A stretch of DNA of 64,000 nt from Micromonospora sp. Llam0 (GTDB lineage Bacteria > Actinomycetota > Actinomycetes > Mycobacteriales > Micromonosporaceae), in the NCBI RefSeq assembly GCF_003751085.1, contig NZ_RJJY01000001.1, positions 5,208,001-5,272,000 of the forward strand, given 5' to 3'. Numbering within the stretch: the stretch's first letter is position 1; the number at the start of each line of letters is the position of its first letter. A program made the translations under genes and the position numbers. Shown in pieces: positions 48,100 through 56,357 of this stretch. Under the pieces are notes generated by a model. The model saw only the letters and a list, made by a program, of their open reading frames with translations. It was not told the origin of the DNA and did not search any database.

Positions 48100-48960
48100 T
48101 CAGGTCAGCCCGTCGGCGACCTCGGCGATGAACGCCCGGGAGTCGTCGCAGCCGAGCGCATCCGCCCGCAGGTCGTCGAAGACAAGGTTATACCGGGCGA
48201 CGCCGGCCGGCTTCTCCACGTAGAGGTCGCCGGCCTCGTTCTCGACGTAGGCCACGTCGGCGTCGGCGGTCTCTGGGAAGGTCAGCACGGTGAACGGCCC
48301 GGTGATGCAGGCTGAGGCACCGCGTGCGAAGGGCAGGACCTGCAGCCGTACGGTCGGCAAAGTGGACAGGTCGACCAGGTGACGCAGCTGTCGGTGCATC
48401 AGCTCCGGCCCACCGACCAGCCTGCGCAGCACCGCCTCGTCGAGCACCGCCCACAGTCGCACCGGGTCGGTTTCGCGGCTCAGCACCCGCTGCCGGGCCA
48501 TCCGTACGCCGACCTTCTCCTCGATGGTCTCGGCGCTGTGGCCGGGCAGGGTCTTGCGGATGACCGTCCGGGCGTACTCCTCGGTCTGCACCAGGCCGGG
48601 CAGCACGGACGGCTCGAACCAGCGCAGCTCGGCGGCGTCGTTCTCCAACGCGATCAGCGTGGAGTACTCCCAGGTGAGACGTTCGCTGTACTCCTGCCAC
48701 CAGCCGGTCTCCTGTGCCTGGCGGGCCAGGGCGACCAGCCGCTGCCGCTCGGGGCCCTCGATGCCGTAGACGTCGAGCAGCTCGTGGACGGTGCCGGGCG
48801 AGATCCTGACCCGGGCCGTCTCGATCCGGCTGATCCGGGCGGTCGAGCAGCGCAGCTCGGTGGCGACCTGCTCGGCGAGCAGGCCGGATGTCTCCCGCAG
48901 GGCGCGCAACTCGCGACCGAGCTGCCGGCGTCGCACCGTCGGCGGCGATCCGACGACCAT
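48100..48960 (-). CDS. XRE-family regulator with DUF5753 (Scr1-type)
   Basis: 286 residues from the ATG at 48960, behind a perfect AGGAGGT. The N-terminal helix-turn-helix (about 10-65) reads LGRELRALRETSGLLAEQVA and CSTARISRIETARVRISPG. The C-terminal DUF5753 domain (about 95-280) begins around LRWFEPSVLPGLVQTEEYAR and continues VRMARQRVLSRETDPVRLW. Such regulators act on their own promoter and a DUF397 partner, encoded next. Its upstream region contains a TGCAA-N10-TTGCA inverted repeat at 49042-49061. Confidence 0.92.
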   Translation of the reverse strand: MVVGSPPTVRRRQLGRELRALRETSGLLAEQVATELRCSTARISRIETARVRISPGTVHELLDVYGIEGPERQRLVALARQAQETGWWQEYSERLTWEYSTLIALENDAAELRWFEPSVLPGLVQTEEYARTVIRKTLPGHSAETIEEKVGVRMARQRVLSRETDPVRLWAVLDEAVLRRLVGGPELMHRQLRHLVDLSTLPTVRLQVLPFARGASACITGPFTVLTFPETADADVAYVENEAGDLYVEKPAGVARYNLVFDDLRADALGCDDSRAFIAEVADGLT

Positions 48961-49041
48961 CAGGCACCTCCTTGACATTGATGCATGGACGCCAGTCTCG
49001 CTTGCCGAAAGCGCGACGTCAGCTACCAGTAGTTCAGATGG

Positions 49042-49061
49042 TGCAACTCAATGCACTTGCA
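49042..49061. promoter_or_regulatory. Inverted repeat between the XRE gene and the divergent 83-aa gene
   Basis: TGCAA (49042-49046) and TTGCA (49057-49061) are separated by 10 bases, inside the 123-base divergent promoter. It is a plausible operator for the XRE regulator; a further TGATGCAT-like site lies near 48980. Confidence 0.35.
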
Positions 49062-49083
49062 TGACTGGTGACCACAGAACACG

Positions 49084-49335
49084 ATGACATCACCACACGT
49101 CACTGCGTACCGAATCGAGGACGACTACGACGAGTTGCCCCACGCGGACGAAGCGGTCGACACAGGCGAAGCGGTCGACGACGTCGTCGGCTGGGCGTTC
49201 GCCATGCCGGACGGCAAGGTGCTGATCGCGCACAGCGACGGCAGCCGCGACGGTATGACCTGGTGCAACGACATCGAGTCGGCGAGTCGGTTCTGGGCAC
49301 CGCTGATCGGTGCCGACCTGCTGGCCGTCGCCTAA
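49084..49335 (+). CDS. Small acidic protein of unknown function
   Basis: 83 residues. The N-terminal third is very acidic (DDYDELPHADEAVDTGEAVD), followed by GWAFAMPDGKVLIAHSDGSR and MTWCNDIESASRFWAPLIGA. No known domain is recognised. It is divergent from the XRE/DUF397 pair and probably belongs to the same regulatory unit, as small partners often flank Scr1-type regulators. Confidence 0.65.
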   Translation: MTSPHVTAYRIEDDYDELPHADEAVDTGEAVDDVVGWAFAMPDGKVLIAHSDGSRDGMTWCNDIESASRFWAPLIGADLLAVA

Positions 49336-49351
49336 CCTGCGAGGGGCCAGG

Positions 49352-50857
49352 TCAGAGGTCGAGTCCGGTGAGGACCATCACCCGGGGATCGGTGTAGTCG
49401 TCCATCGCGCTGCGGACCCCTTCGCGGCCGACACCGCTGCCCTTGACCCCGCCGTACGGCATCTGGTCGGCCCGGTACGACGGGACGTCACCAACGATCA
49501 CCCCGCCGACCTGCAGGACGCGGTGCGCGGTGAACGCGGTCTGCAGGTTGTGGGTGAACACGCCGGCCTGCAGCCCGTACGCCGCTTCGTTGACCGCCGC
49601 GAACCCGGCCTCGTCGTTCTCCACCCGGTCCACGACGAGCACCGGGCCGAAGACCTCCTCGGTCAGCACCTTCGCGCCGGCCGGCACCCCGGTCAGCACC
49701 GTCGGCGGGTACGTCGCGCCGTCGCGTCGGCCGCCGACCTCGATCGTCGCCCCGGCGGCCACCGCCTCGTCCACCCACGACTCGACGCGCATCGCGGCGT
49801 CCTCGCTGATCAGCGGCCCGATGTCGGTGGCGTCGTCGGCCGGGTCACCGGCCCGCAGCGCCTGAACGGCGGCGACGAGCCGGGACAGGAAGCCGTCGTA
49901 GAGCCATTCGTGCACGTACACCCGTTGCACCGCGATGCAGCTCTGCCCGGCCTGGTAGTTGGCGAAGGTGGCGATCCGCTGTGCCGCCCGGGTCAGTTCC
50001 TCGTCACCGGTCCAGTCCTCGCAGATCACCGCAGCGGCGTTGCCGCCCAGTTCCAGGGTGACGTGCTTGTCCGGCACTGAGCGACGGATCAGCGCGCCGA
50101 CCGGCCCGGAGCCGGTGAACGACACCACCGGCAGGCGTGGGTCGGCGACCAGGTCGCCGGCCCTGTCGTTCGGCACCGGCAGGACCGAGACCATCCCGGC
50201 GGGCAAGCCGGTGGCTGACCCGCTGCCCGGCACGGCGTCCGCTCCGGCCGGCTCGGTTGCCTCGGCGATCAGTTCGCCGAGCAGCAGCGCGGTCAGCGGG
50301 GTCGCCGGGGCCGGCTTGACGATGATCGGTGCGCCGACCGCGATCGCCGGGGCGACCTTGTGCGCCACCAGGTTCAGCGGAAAATTGAACGGCGAGATGC
50401 CCAGAATCGGGCCGCGCGGCACCCGGCGGACCACCGCGATCCGGCCGGCGGCGGCCGGGTCGGTGTCCAGGCGCTGCAGGTCACCGGAGAACCGCCGGGC
50501 CTCCTCCGCTGCCCAGCGGAATGTGGAGACGGCGCGGGCCACCTCGACGCGGGCCCACTTGATCGGTTTGCCGTTCTCGGCGGTGATCAGCCGGGCGATC
50601 TCGTCGGCCCGCTGCGCGAGCCGGGCACTGATGTGGTCCAGTGCGCCCGCCCGGCGGTACGCGGGCAGCGCGGCGGCCTGCGGCGCGACCCGGTGCGCGG
50701 CGGCGACCGCCTGCTCGATTTGGTCGGGCGTGGCGTAGCTGGTTTGTCCGACGAGCCGACCGTCGTACGGGTGGTGCACGGCCAGTGGCGCGTCACCGTG
50801 CGCCGGCTCGCCGGCCAACCAGAACGGCGTACGCGGGGACGGGTCGGGGTGATCCAT
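49352..50857 (-). CDS. NAD(P)-dependent aldehyde dehydrogenase
   Basis: 501 residues. All ALDH landmarks are present: Asn158 in ISPFNFPLNLVAHKV, VSFTGSGPVG, Glu269 in VTLELGGNAAAV and the catalytic Cys307 in YQAGQSCIAVQRV. The C-terminal signature is YGGVKGSGVGREG. The combination resembles the branch acting on glyceraldehyde-3-phosphate, lactaldehyde or phosphonoacetaldehyde, and no neighbouring gene tells the substrate. It is divergent from the ArsR gene. Confidence 0.9.
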   Translation of the reverse strand: MDHPDPSPRTPFWLAGEPAHGDAPLAVHHPYDGRLVGQTSYATPDQIEQAVAAAHRVAPQAAALPAYRRAGALDHISARLAQRADEIARLITAENGKPIKWARVEVARAVSTFRWAAEEARRFSGDLQRLDTDPAAAGRIAVVRRVPRGPILGISPFNFPLNLVAHKVAPAIAVGAPIIVKPAPATPLTALLLGELIAEATEPAGADAVPGSGSATGLPAGMVSVLPVPNDRAGDLVADPRLPVVSFTGSGPVGALIRRSVPDKHVTLELGGNAAAVICEDWTGDEELTRAAQRIATFANYQAGQSCIAVQRVYVHEWLYDGFLSRLVAAVQALRAGDPADDATDIGPLISEDAAMRVESWVDEAVAAGATIEVGGRRDGATYPPTVLTGVPAGAKVLTEEVFGPVLVVDRVENDEAGFAAVNEAAYGLQAGVFTHNLQTAFTAHRVLQVGGVIVGDVPSYRADQMPYGGVKGSGVGREGVRSAMDDYTDPRVMVLTGLDL

Positions 50858-50897
50858 CCGGCCAGCCTAAAGCCAGTGACCGAGGCACTCGATGGCC

Positions 50898-50937
50898 TTG
50901 ACAACGTACAACCGATTGGTTGTATATTGGCGTGGTG
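50898..50937 (+). promoter_or_regulatory. Promoter and operator of the arsR-SRPBCC pair
   Basis: TTGACA (50898-50903) and an extended -10 TGTATATT (50921-50928) lie just before the GTG starts, with a 19-base spacer. The perfect palindrome TACAACC-GATT-GGTTGTA (50907-50924) covers the spacer and reaches the -10. A repressor bound there would block RNA polymerase. The start codon lies at about the expected +1, so the mRNA may be leaderless. Confidence 0.75.
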
Positions 50938-51330
50938 ATCGAGGAGAGCGCGGACCGGGCGGACGCCATGTTCCACGCGCTCGCCGACCGCACCCGGCGC
51001 GACATCCTGCGCCGGGTGCTGGCCGGGGAGCACTCCGTCTCCGCGCTCGCCGCCAAGTACGACATGAGCTTCGCCGCCGTACAGAAACACGTCACCGTGC
51101 TGGAGAAGGCCGGTTTACTGACCAAGCGACGCAGTGGTCGCGAGCAGCTGGCCAGCGGCGACGTGCAGGCGGTGCGCTCGGTGGCGGCCATGCTCGCCGA
51201 GCTCGAACACATCTGGCGTGGCCGCATCGCACGCATCGACGCGCTGCTCGCAGCCGACCCCGATGGGTCGCAGACGACCCCGACGAAAGGACCGAACAAT
51301 GCCCGTGACCGACGTCCAGCAGGACCTTGA
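50935..51330 (+). CDS. ArsR-family transcriptional regulator
   Basis: 131 residues from the GTG at 50935 (50932 is possible). A winged helix fills the first 90 residues: MFHALADRTRRDILRRVLAG, SVSALAAKYDMSFAAVQKHV and VLEKAGLLTKRRSGREQ. It has no metal-binding Cys pair and belongs to the group that is always paired with a SRPBCC gene. Its 3' end overlaps the SRPBCC gene by 32 bases. It probably represses its own operon through the palindrome upstream. Confidence 0.9.
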   Translation: MIEESADRADAMFHALADRTRRDILRRVLAGEHSVSALAAKYDMSFAAVQKHVTVLEKAGLLTKRRSGREQLASGDVQAVRSVAAMLAELEHIWRGRIARIDALLAADPDGSQTTPTKGPNNARDRRPAGP

Positions 51331-51790
51331 CAACAGGACCCTGACCATCACCGCGGACTTCGCCGCGCCGGTGGAGCGGGTCTGGCAGGTCTACGCCGAC
51401 CCTCGCCAACTGGAGAAGGTGTGGGGACCGCCGACGTACCCGGCGACCGTGGTCGACCACGACCTCACGCCCGGCGGTCGCGTAACCTATTACATGACCG
51501 GCCCGGAGGGCGACAAGCACGCCGGGTACTGGCTGATCACCGCCGTGGACGAGCCGACGAGTTTTTCCTTCGACGACGGCTTCGCGGACATGGACTTCAA
51601 GCCACTGTCGGAGATGCCGACCTCTCGAAACACGTACACATTCGCTGAGCACAACGGCGGCACCCGGGCGACCTACGTGGGCAGGTACGAGTCTGCCGAG
51701 GCCCTGCAACAGGTGCTGGACATGGGCATGGTGGAGGGCTCCACCTCGGCGATCAACCAGATCGACGAGCTACTCACCCCCGCTCCTTGA
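51299..51790 (+). CDS. SRPBCC (AHSA1-like, START fold) protein
   Basis: 163 residues. The family pattern is LTITADFAAPVERVWQVYAD at the start, then LEKVWGPPTYPATVVDHDLT and PGGRVTYYMTGPEG, and the C-terminal helix MGMVEGSTSAINQIDELL. The fold makes a hydrophobic pocket for lipids or aromatic compounds. These proteins are cotranscribed with ArsR-type regulators and may bind the inducer. The start lies inside the ArsR gene, indicating translational coupling. Confidence 0.88.
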   Translation: MPVTDVQQDLDNRTLTITADFAAPVERVWQVYADPRQLEKVWGPPTYPATVVDHDLTPGGRVTYYMTGPEGDKHAGYWLITAVDEPTSFSFDDGFADMDFKPLSEMPTSRNTYTFAEHNGGTRATYVGRYESAEALQQVLDMGMVEGSTSAINQIDELLTPAP

Positions 51791-51941
51791 TCAAAAAGCG
51801 CTGCTGCGAGAAGCGCTCCGATTTCAGCATCCACGGCAATTCACCCGGTGGTCTACTTCCACGCTGGACTATCAGTCGGTGTCGTTAGAAGATGAACCTC
51901 GTTGAACCCGCTACCACTTCTGGGTATTCGAGGTGATAATC

Positions 51942-52549
51942 ATGAGTGAACTCACGACAGAGCTTCGACGGCTCCGACTGACCCGGCGCATGAACCAGAC
52001 GCAGCTGGCAAAGGCGCTCCGCGTGTCGAAGTCGCTGATAGCCAGCTTCGAGACCGGTCGACTGGTGCCGAAGGAGGACACCGCGCAGGCGCTCGACGAG
52101 GTGCTGAACTCCGGTGACAAGATCCAGCAACTGGCCGAGGAAGCTCGCTCAGACCGCCGACCGTGGCTGCGGTCTTGGGCTGATCATGAACGGCGCGCGG
52201 CGTTGCTCCGCTGTTGGGATCTGTCGATCATGCCAGGGCTGCTGCAGCGAGAGCCCTACATGCGTGAGCTGTTCGCATCCGTGCCAGCCAACAAGAGCAA
52301 GATCGACGATCTGGTACGGATCCGTCTCGAACGGCAGACGGCGGTGTTCAATCGCGACGAGCCGGTCGAGCTGTCCTGCCTGATCGGTGAAATCGCGCTT
52401 CATCAGGGGTCACGCGACGTTCTCAAGGATCAGCTCGGCTACCTGGTCGACGCCAGCCACCAGCCGAACATCCGGATCCGGGTGGTGCCCGACCGTGGCG
52501 TGGGTCTCCACCCTGGCCTCGGCGGGCCGCTCTCGCTGGCGACGCTGAG
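51942..52549 (+). pseudogene. XRE/DUF5753 regulator, 5' part, interrupted by IS1380-type copy 1
   Basis: About 202 residues from the ATG at 51942 (GAGGTG upstream). The N-terminal helix-turn-helix reads LRLTRRMNQTQLAKALRVSK and FETGRLVPKEDTAQALDEV, followed by DUF5753 with LRCWDLSIMPGLLQREPYMR. The reading frame enters the insertion sequence at 52550 and stops at 52589. The missing 3' part is at 54243-54411. Joining both at the CTGAG duplication restores a single frame of 259 codons, so the gene was intact before the insertion. Confidence 0.9.
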
Positions 52550-54237
52550 CCTCGATCCACCGACGCGGTTGCCGCTAAATGTTGGTTGAACATTTCTGTA
52601 TTGGGGTGGTGGGGCGGGCGTGAGGGAGTCGCCGATCACGTGATCGGCTTGCTCCGAGGGTGAGGGTTCGAGGTGGAACGGGGATTGTGGCCTGTGGTCG
52701 GGCCGCCTGGTTTCGGCTGGTGGGGTGTGGTCAGCCGGGTGCCGGCTGGACGGCGGTGAACAGGTTGTCGAACGCCGCCTGCCAGGGCCAGTACTCGGGC
52801 AGGTGTAGGTGGATGGTGCGGGCCCGGTGGGCGAGGCGGGCCGCGACGGTGATGATCCGGGTCCGGATGGTGGCGGGTCTGGCGGTCGACCAGGTGCCCG
52901 CGGCGAGGTGTCCGGCGGCGCGGGTGAGGTTGTGCGTGATCGCGGCGCAGGTCAGCCAGGCGTCGTTGGCGCTGAAGTGTCCGGAGGGCAGGTGGGCGAG
53001 GGGCCCGGTGATCAGGTCGGCGTTGACGTGCTCGATGATCGCGTGTTGCCGGTGCTGGGCTTCGGCCTGGACGAGGGTGTACGGGCTGTCGGTGAACACG
53101 GCGTGGTACCGGTAGGTCGGCAGGAGTTCGTCCTGGCCGGGGATCTGTTGCGGGTCGTCGCGGCGGACGCGGCGCACGATCAGCCGGGCGGTCGCCTCGT
53201 GTCGGGTGCCGGCGAACGCGGTGTACGTGGTTTCGGCGATCTGCGCGTCGGAGATCCACCGGCCGGCGTCTTCGTCCCAGACGGCCTGCGGATAGGTGAT
53301 GTCGACCCACTGGTCGGCGGCGATGCCGTCGCACGCGGCGCGGATCTTCGGGTCGATGCGGCAGGTGACCGAGAACCGCACGCCACGACGCCGGCAGCCG
53401 CTGATCACCGTCTTGGCGTAGAACGCCGAGTCCGCTCGCACCATGATCTCCCCCGAAGCGCCGCATGCCCGGGCGGTCGTGATGGCCTCGGCGATCATGG
53501 TGGCGGCGCCCCGGGCCGAGCCGGCGTTACCCGACCGCAGCCTCGTGGCGGCGATCACCGGCGCGGACAGCGGGGTGGACAGCGTCGCGACCAGGGGGTT
53601 GTAGCCGCGCAGGTAGACGTTGTAGCCGCCGACCTTGGCGTGGCCGAACCCGATGCCCTGCTTCTGCTTGCCGTACACCCGCCGCAGCATGGAGTCGATG
53701 TCCACGAAGCACAGGGTGTCGGCGCCGGTCAGGATCGGTGCCCGGCCGGTCAGACCGATCAGGGTGTCGCGGGCGGCGGCCTGTAACTGCCGTACGTGCC
53801 CGTGGGTGAACGTACGCAGGAACGACCCGAGTGTCGACGGCGCGTACACGCCGCCGAACAGCGACCGCATGCCGCCGTGCCGGGCGATGTCGAGGTCGTC
53901 GATGCTGTCCGCGCCCGCGAGCATCCCGGCCACGATCGTGGCGACCTTGCCGGCCGGGTTCGCGCCCTTGTCCGTCGGTAGCCTGACCCGGTCTGCGACC
54001 GCGTCGTGCAGACCGGCCTGCTCGGCAAGGCGCATCACCGGAACGAGACCGGCACACGACACCAGATTCGGATCGTCGAACGTCGCGCGCACCACCGGCG
54101 CGTCCTGGCGTATTCTCACCTGCGAGGTGCCCTCTCGAACCGAGTGATAGAAGCGTCAGAACTCCTATCCTTCCAGTTCAGAGGGCACTTTCTGTAGCCG
54201 GGGTCCTGCCGGTCAAACCTTCATCGGTGGATCGAGG
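52550..54237 (-). mobile_element. IS1380-family element, copy 1 (1,688 bp)
   Basis: Perfect 14-bp terminal inverted repeats CCTCGATCCACCGA (52550-52563) and its complement (54224-54237) bound the element. The flanks are CTGAG on both sides (52545-52549 and 54238-54242), a 5-bp target duplication. One transposase gene is carried on the minus strand. Subterminal palindromes lie at 52577-52595 and 52631-52648. The second copy at 56358-58045 has the same length. Confidence 0.95.
52731..54119 (-). CDS. IS1380-family DDE transposase, copy 1
   Basis: 462 residues, typical for the family. The N-terminal region has VSCAGLVPVMRLAEQAGLHD and KVATIVAGMLAGADSIDDLD. The DDE core has CFVDIDSMLRRVYGKQKQGI and IMVRADSAFYAKTVISGCRR. 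The C-terminal half reads AQHRQHAIIEHVNADLITGP. No frameshift is seen. The protein is identical to that of copy 2, so both transposed or duplicated recently. Confidence 0.93.
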   Translation of the reverse strand: MRIRQDAPVVRATFDDPNLVSCAGLVPVMRLAEQAGLHDAVADRVRLPTDKGANPAGKVATIVAGMLAGADSIDDLDIARHGGMRSLFGGVYAPSTLGSFLRTFTHGHVRQLQAAARDTLIGLTGRAPILTGADTLCFVDIDSMLRRVYGKQKQGIGFGHAKVGGYNVYLRGYNPLVATLSTPLSAPVIAATRLRSGNAGSARGAATMIAEAITTARACGASGEIMVRADSAFYAKTVISGCRRRGVRFSVTCRIDPKIRAACDGIAADQWVDITYPQAVWDEDAGRWISDAQIAETTYTAFAGTRHEATARLIVRRVRRDDPQQIPGQDELLPTYRYHAVFTDSPYTLVQAEAQHRQHAIIEHVNADLITGPLAHLPSGHFSANDAWLTCAAITHNLTRAAGHLAAGTWSTARPATIRTRIITVAARLAHRARTIHLHLPEYWPWQAAFDNLFTAVQPAPG

Positions 54238-54242
54238 CTGAG

Positions 54243-54411
54243 TGACGGCAGCCGGATCGCGTACCTGGACGACCAGCTACGCGGCAGGATGGCGACCACA
54301 ACCGCCGACGTCATCGAACTGGAATGGGCGTGGGAGGCGATCAACGATCTCTCGTTATCGACTACCCAGAGCCGAGACCTGATTCTAAGGTTGATTGATG
54401 AACACAACTAA
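54243..54411 (+). pseudogene. XRE/DUF5753 regulator, 3' part
   Basis: About 56 codons following the second CTGAG: IAYLDDQLRGRMATTTADVI, ELEWAWEAINDLSLSTTQSR, then a stop at 54409-54411. This is a normal DUF5753 C-terminus in frame with the 5' part at 51942-52549. It overlaps the start of the DUF397 gene by 14 bases, the usual pair arrangement. Confidence 0.88.
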
Positions 54412-54586
54412 CCCTTCATGGCGCAAATCCACCAAATCGGGTGGCGTGAGCAACTGTGTCGAGGTGGCCGACAACCTGCCCGGCCGGGTCCTGGTCCGGG
54501 ACACCAAGGACCGCGACGGCGGCACGCTGACCTTCGACGCCTCCGCTTGGCACTCCTTCGTCGCGTTGGCCAGGCACCACCACTGA
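54398..54586 (+). CDS. DUF397 domain protein
   Basis: 62 residues from the ATG at 54398. DUF397 pattern: WRKSTKSGGVSNCVEVADNL and VLVRDTKDRDGGTLTFDASA. Its partner regulator is split by the insertion sequence, so it is now uncoupled from its promoter or driven by outward transcription from the element. It could be toxic or inert without the partner. The reading frame remains intact. Confidence 0.9.
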   Translation: MNTTNPSWRKSTKSGGVSNCVEVADNLPGRVLVRDTKDRDGGTLTFDASAWHSFVALARHHH

Positions 54587-54841
54587 CCCAGCCACCCACC
54601 CCGCCGGACACCGTCGAAGCGCCGGCCCTGCCAGCCAGGGCCGGCGCTTCATCTCGGTCAAGCCGGCCCGGTCCCCCCCGGCGGGGCGAGCCCGCACCCA
54701 GCGTCAGGCCGGCCGGTCACACCGATGACACGGACAGAAATCCTAGTTGCGGCAAATCGACCCAAAAGGTCTGGCAGCCTGCTCATCGACAGAGCCGGCG
54801 GTATCTTGAGGTGGTAGCCGATCGCCGGTCAGGAGGCGCGG

Positions 54842-55408
54842 ATGACTGTCGAGATGGTCGCGCCGGCTTGGATGCACGAACAGGTCACGGCCGAGCAGTA
54901 CGCGACGTGGACAGAAGAGCAGTGTGCGGGCATTGAGATCGTGGATGGGATGGTGCTCGTGAGTCCGAGTGCCTCCAAGCGGCACAATCGCCTGGCCAGG
55001 CTGCTGGCGAACGCTCTGGATGGTGCCGCCGGGCCGGATTGGAACGCTGACACCGACTTCGATGTTCGGCTCCAGGACGTGCCGCTGAACAACCGTCGTC
55101 CCGATGTGACGGTTTACCGGGCGGACACCATCGACGTCACCCCGACCCGCCCCGAGCATGTGCTGCTGGTGGTCGAGGTGGTCTCTCCCGGATCGGAAAC
55201 GACCGACCGGATCGTCAAGGCTGACCAGTACGCCAGGGTTGGCATCCAGTTCTACTGGCGGGTCGAGCAGGCCGCCACTGGCGCACCGCTGGTCTACACG
55301 TACGTTCTTGACCCGGCGACTGGGCGCTACCGCGATGGCGAGATCTTCACCGGCGTCGTAAAACTGACCGCGCCCTTCTCCGTTGAAGTCGATCTCGGCC
55401 AACTCTGA
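54842..55408 (+). CDS. Uma2 family putative endonuclease (DUF820)
   Basis: 188 residues from the ATG at 54842 with AGGAGG-like GGAGGCG upstream. The PD-(D/E)XK pattern of Uma2 is visible: Glu in IEIVDGMVLVSPSASKRHNR, Asp in NNRRPDVTVYRADTIDV, Glu in LLVVEVVSPGSETTDRIVK with the lysine. Uma2 proteins are very common in actinobacteria and cyanobacteria, are presumed nucleases and have no settled role. The gene is between the two IS1380-type copies and has no operon partner. Confidence 0.9.
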   Translation: MTVEMVAPAWMHEQVTAEQYATWTEEQCAGIEIVDGMVLVSPSASKRHNRLARLLANALDGAAGPDWNADTDFDVRLQDVPLNNRRPDVTVYRADTIDVTPTRPEHVLLVVEVVSPGSETTDRIVKADQYARVGIQFYWRVEQAATGAPLVYTYVLDPATGRYRDGEIFTGVVKLTAPFSVEVDLGQL

Positions 55409-55434
55409 ACGCCACGCGGCGAGGTCGGGCGGGG

Positions 55435-56256
55435 TCAGGCGGCTGCCGGGGTGTCGACGTCGCCGACGCGGTCGAACCCCGCCCTGCGGTTGAGGTTGCC
55501 ACTCAGGCGCGCCGCCCGCTTGCGGCTCAGGACGCGGGAGGCGAACGCGATGGCGCGATCGGACAGACCGCCGGGGAATGAGATCTCTTTGCCACGCGCG
55601 AAATCGTCGAGCGACTTCGCCGCGATGCGCTCGGGCGAGACGGCTCTGGTGTGCATCTTTGCGGTGGTCCCGTCGAAGAACCCGGTCGCGACAGGTCCGG
55701 GATGCACCGCCATCACCCGTACTGCGGTGTCGTGCAGTTCCTCGGCGAGGGCTTCGGTGAACGACAGCACGAACGCCTTGGTCGCGGCGTAGCTGGCCTG
55801 GAACGGCATGGGTTGGAAGCCGGCCACCGAGGACACGTTGATGATGCCGCCGTGGCCACGCTCCAGCATGTGGCCTCCGATGCTGTGCACGAGGCCCATG
55901 AGTGCGGTGATGTTGAGCTCGACCGAGTCGACGTTCGGAGCCAACGGGCGGGTCAGGAACGGGCCGACCGCTCCCATGCCTGCGTTGTTGATCAGCAGGT
56001 CGATCTCGACACGCTGCTCGGCGAGGGCATCGACGATGGCACGCGGCGCGGCGCGGTCGGACAGATCAGCGGCGAGTACGACGATCTGGGACTGGTGGGT
56101 CTGCCGCAGTGTCGCGGCGAGCTTCTCCAGCGCTTCGGTCGAGCGGGCGACGAGGACGAGGGCGGCTCCGCGGGACGCGAGTTCCCGTGCGTACGCCTCC
56201 CCAATGCCCTTCGAGGCCCCGGTGATCAGCGCAGTGGTTCCGGCAAACGAGTGCAT
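55435..56256 (-). CDS. Short-chain dehydrogenase/reductase
   Basis: 273 residues. The NAD(P) site is LITGASKGIGEAYARELAS (residues 10-28), INNAGMG is at 89-95, and the catalytic residues are Ser143, Tyr156 and Lys160 (SYAATK). The C-terminal extension with LSRKRAARLSGNLNRR is basic. The type is similar to DltE-like and sepiapterin-like SDRs, and the substrate is unknown. Two identical-type palindromes upstream suggest control by a TetR-type repressor, whose gene is not in the window. Confidence 0.92.
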   Translation of the reverse strand: MHSFAGTTALITGASKGIGEAYARELASRGAALVLVARSTEALEKLAATLRQTHQSQIVVLAADLSDRAAPRAIVDALAEQRVEIDLLINNAGMGAVGPFLTRPLAPNVDSVELNITALMGLVHSIGGHMLERGHGGIINVSSVAGFQPMPFQASYAATKAFVLSFTEALAEELHDTAVRVMAVHPGPVATGFFDGTTAKMHTRAVSPERIAAKSLDDFARGKEISFPGGLSDRAIAFASRVLSRKRAARLSGNLNRRAGFDRVGDVDTPAAA

Positions 56257-56296
56257 CAGGACGTACCTCTCCGGGCCACCGGCCCCACCATGTTAC

Positions 56297-56333
56297 TTCG
56301 AGCCTCGAAGCATAGGCTACTTCGAGTCTCGAA
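56297..56333. promoter_or_regulatory. Twin operator palindromes upstream of the SDR gene
   Basis: TTCGAGCCTCGAA (56297-56309) and TTCGAGTCTCGAA (56321-56333) are two 13-bp palindromes, 24 bp apart start to start, 41 bases upstream of the SDR start. This is the arrangement of TetR-type operators in a divergent promoter. The IS1380-type copy 2 begins 24 bases beyond, where the divergent regulator gene would be expected. Confidence 0.65.
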
Positions 56334-56357
56334 TCAAATGCGGTCGGCCCCGCTAAG

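Noticed and set aside
54238..56357. A classical composite transposon formed by the two IS1380-type copies
   Set aside because: There is no common target duplication outside the pair: the left flank (CTGAG) and the right flank (CTGAG) match by sequence, but copy 1 has its own complete duplication, so independent insertion plus deletion explains the data better.
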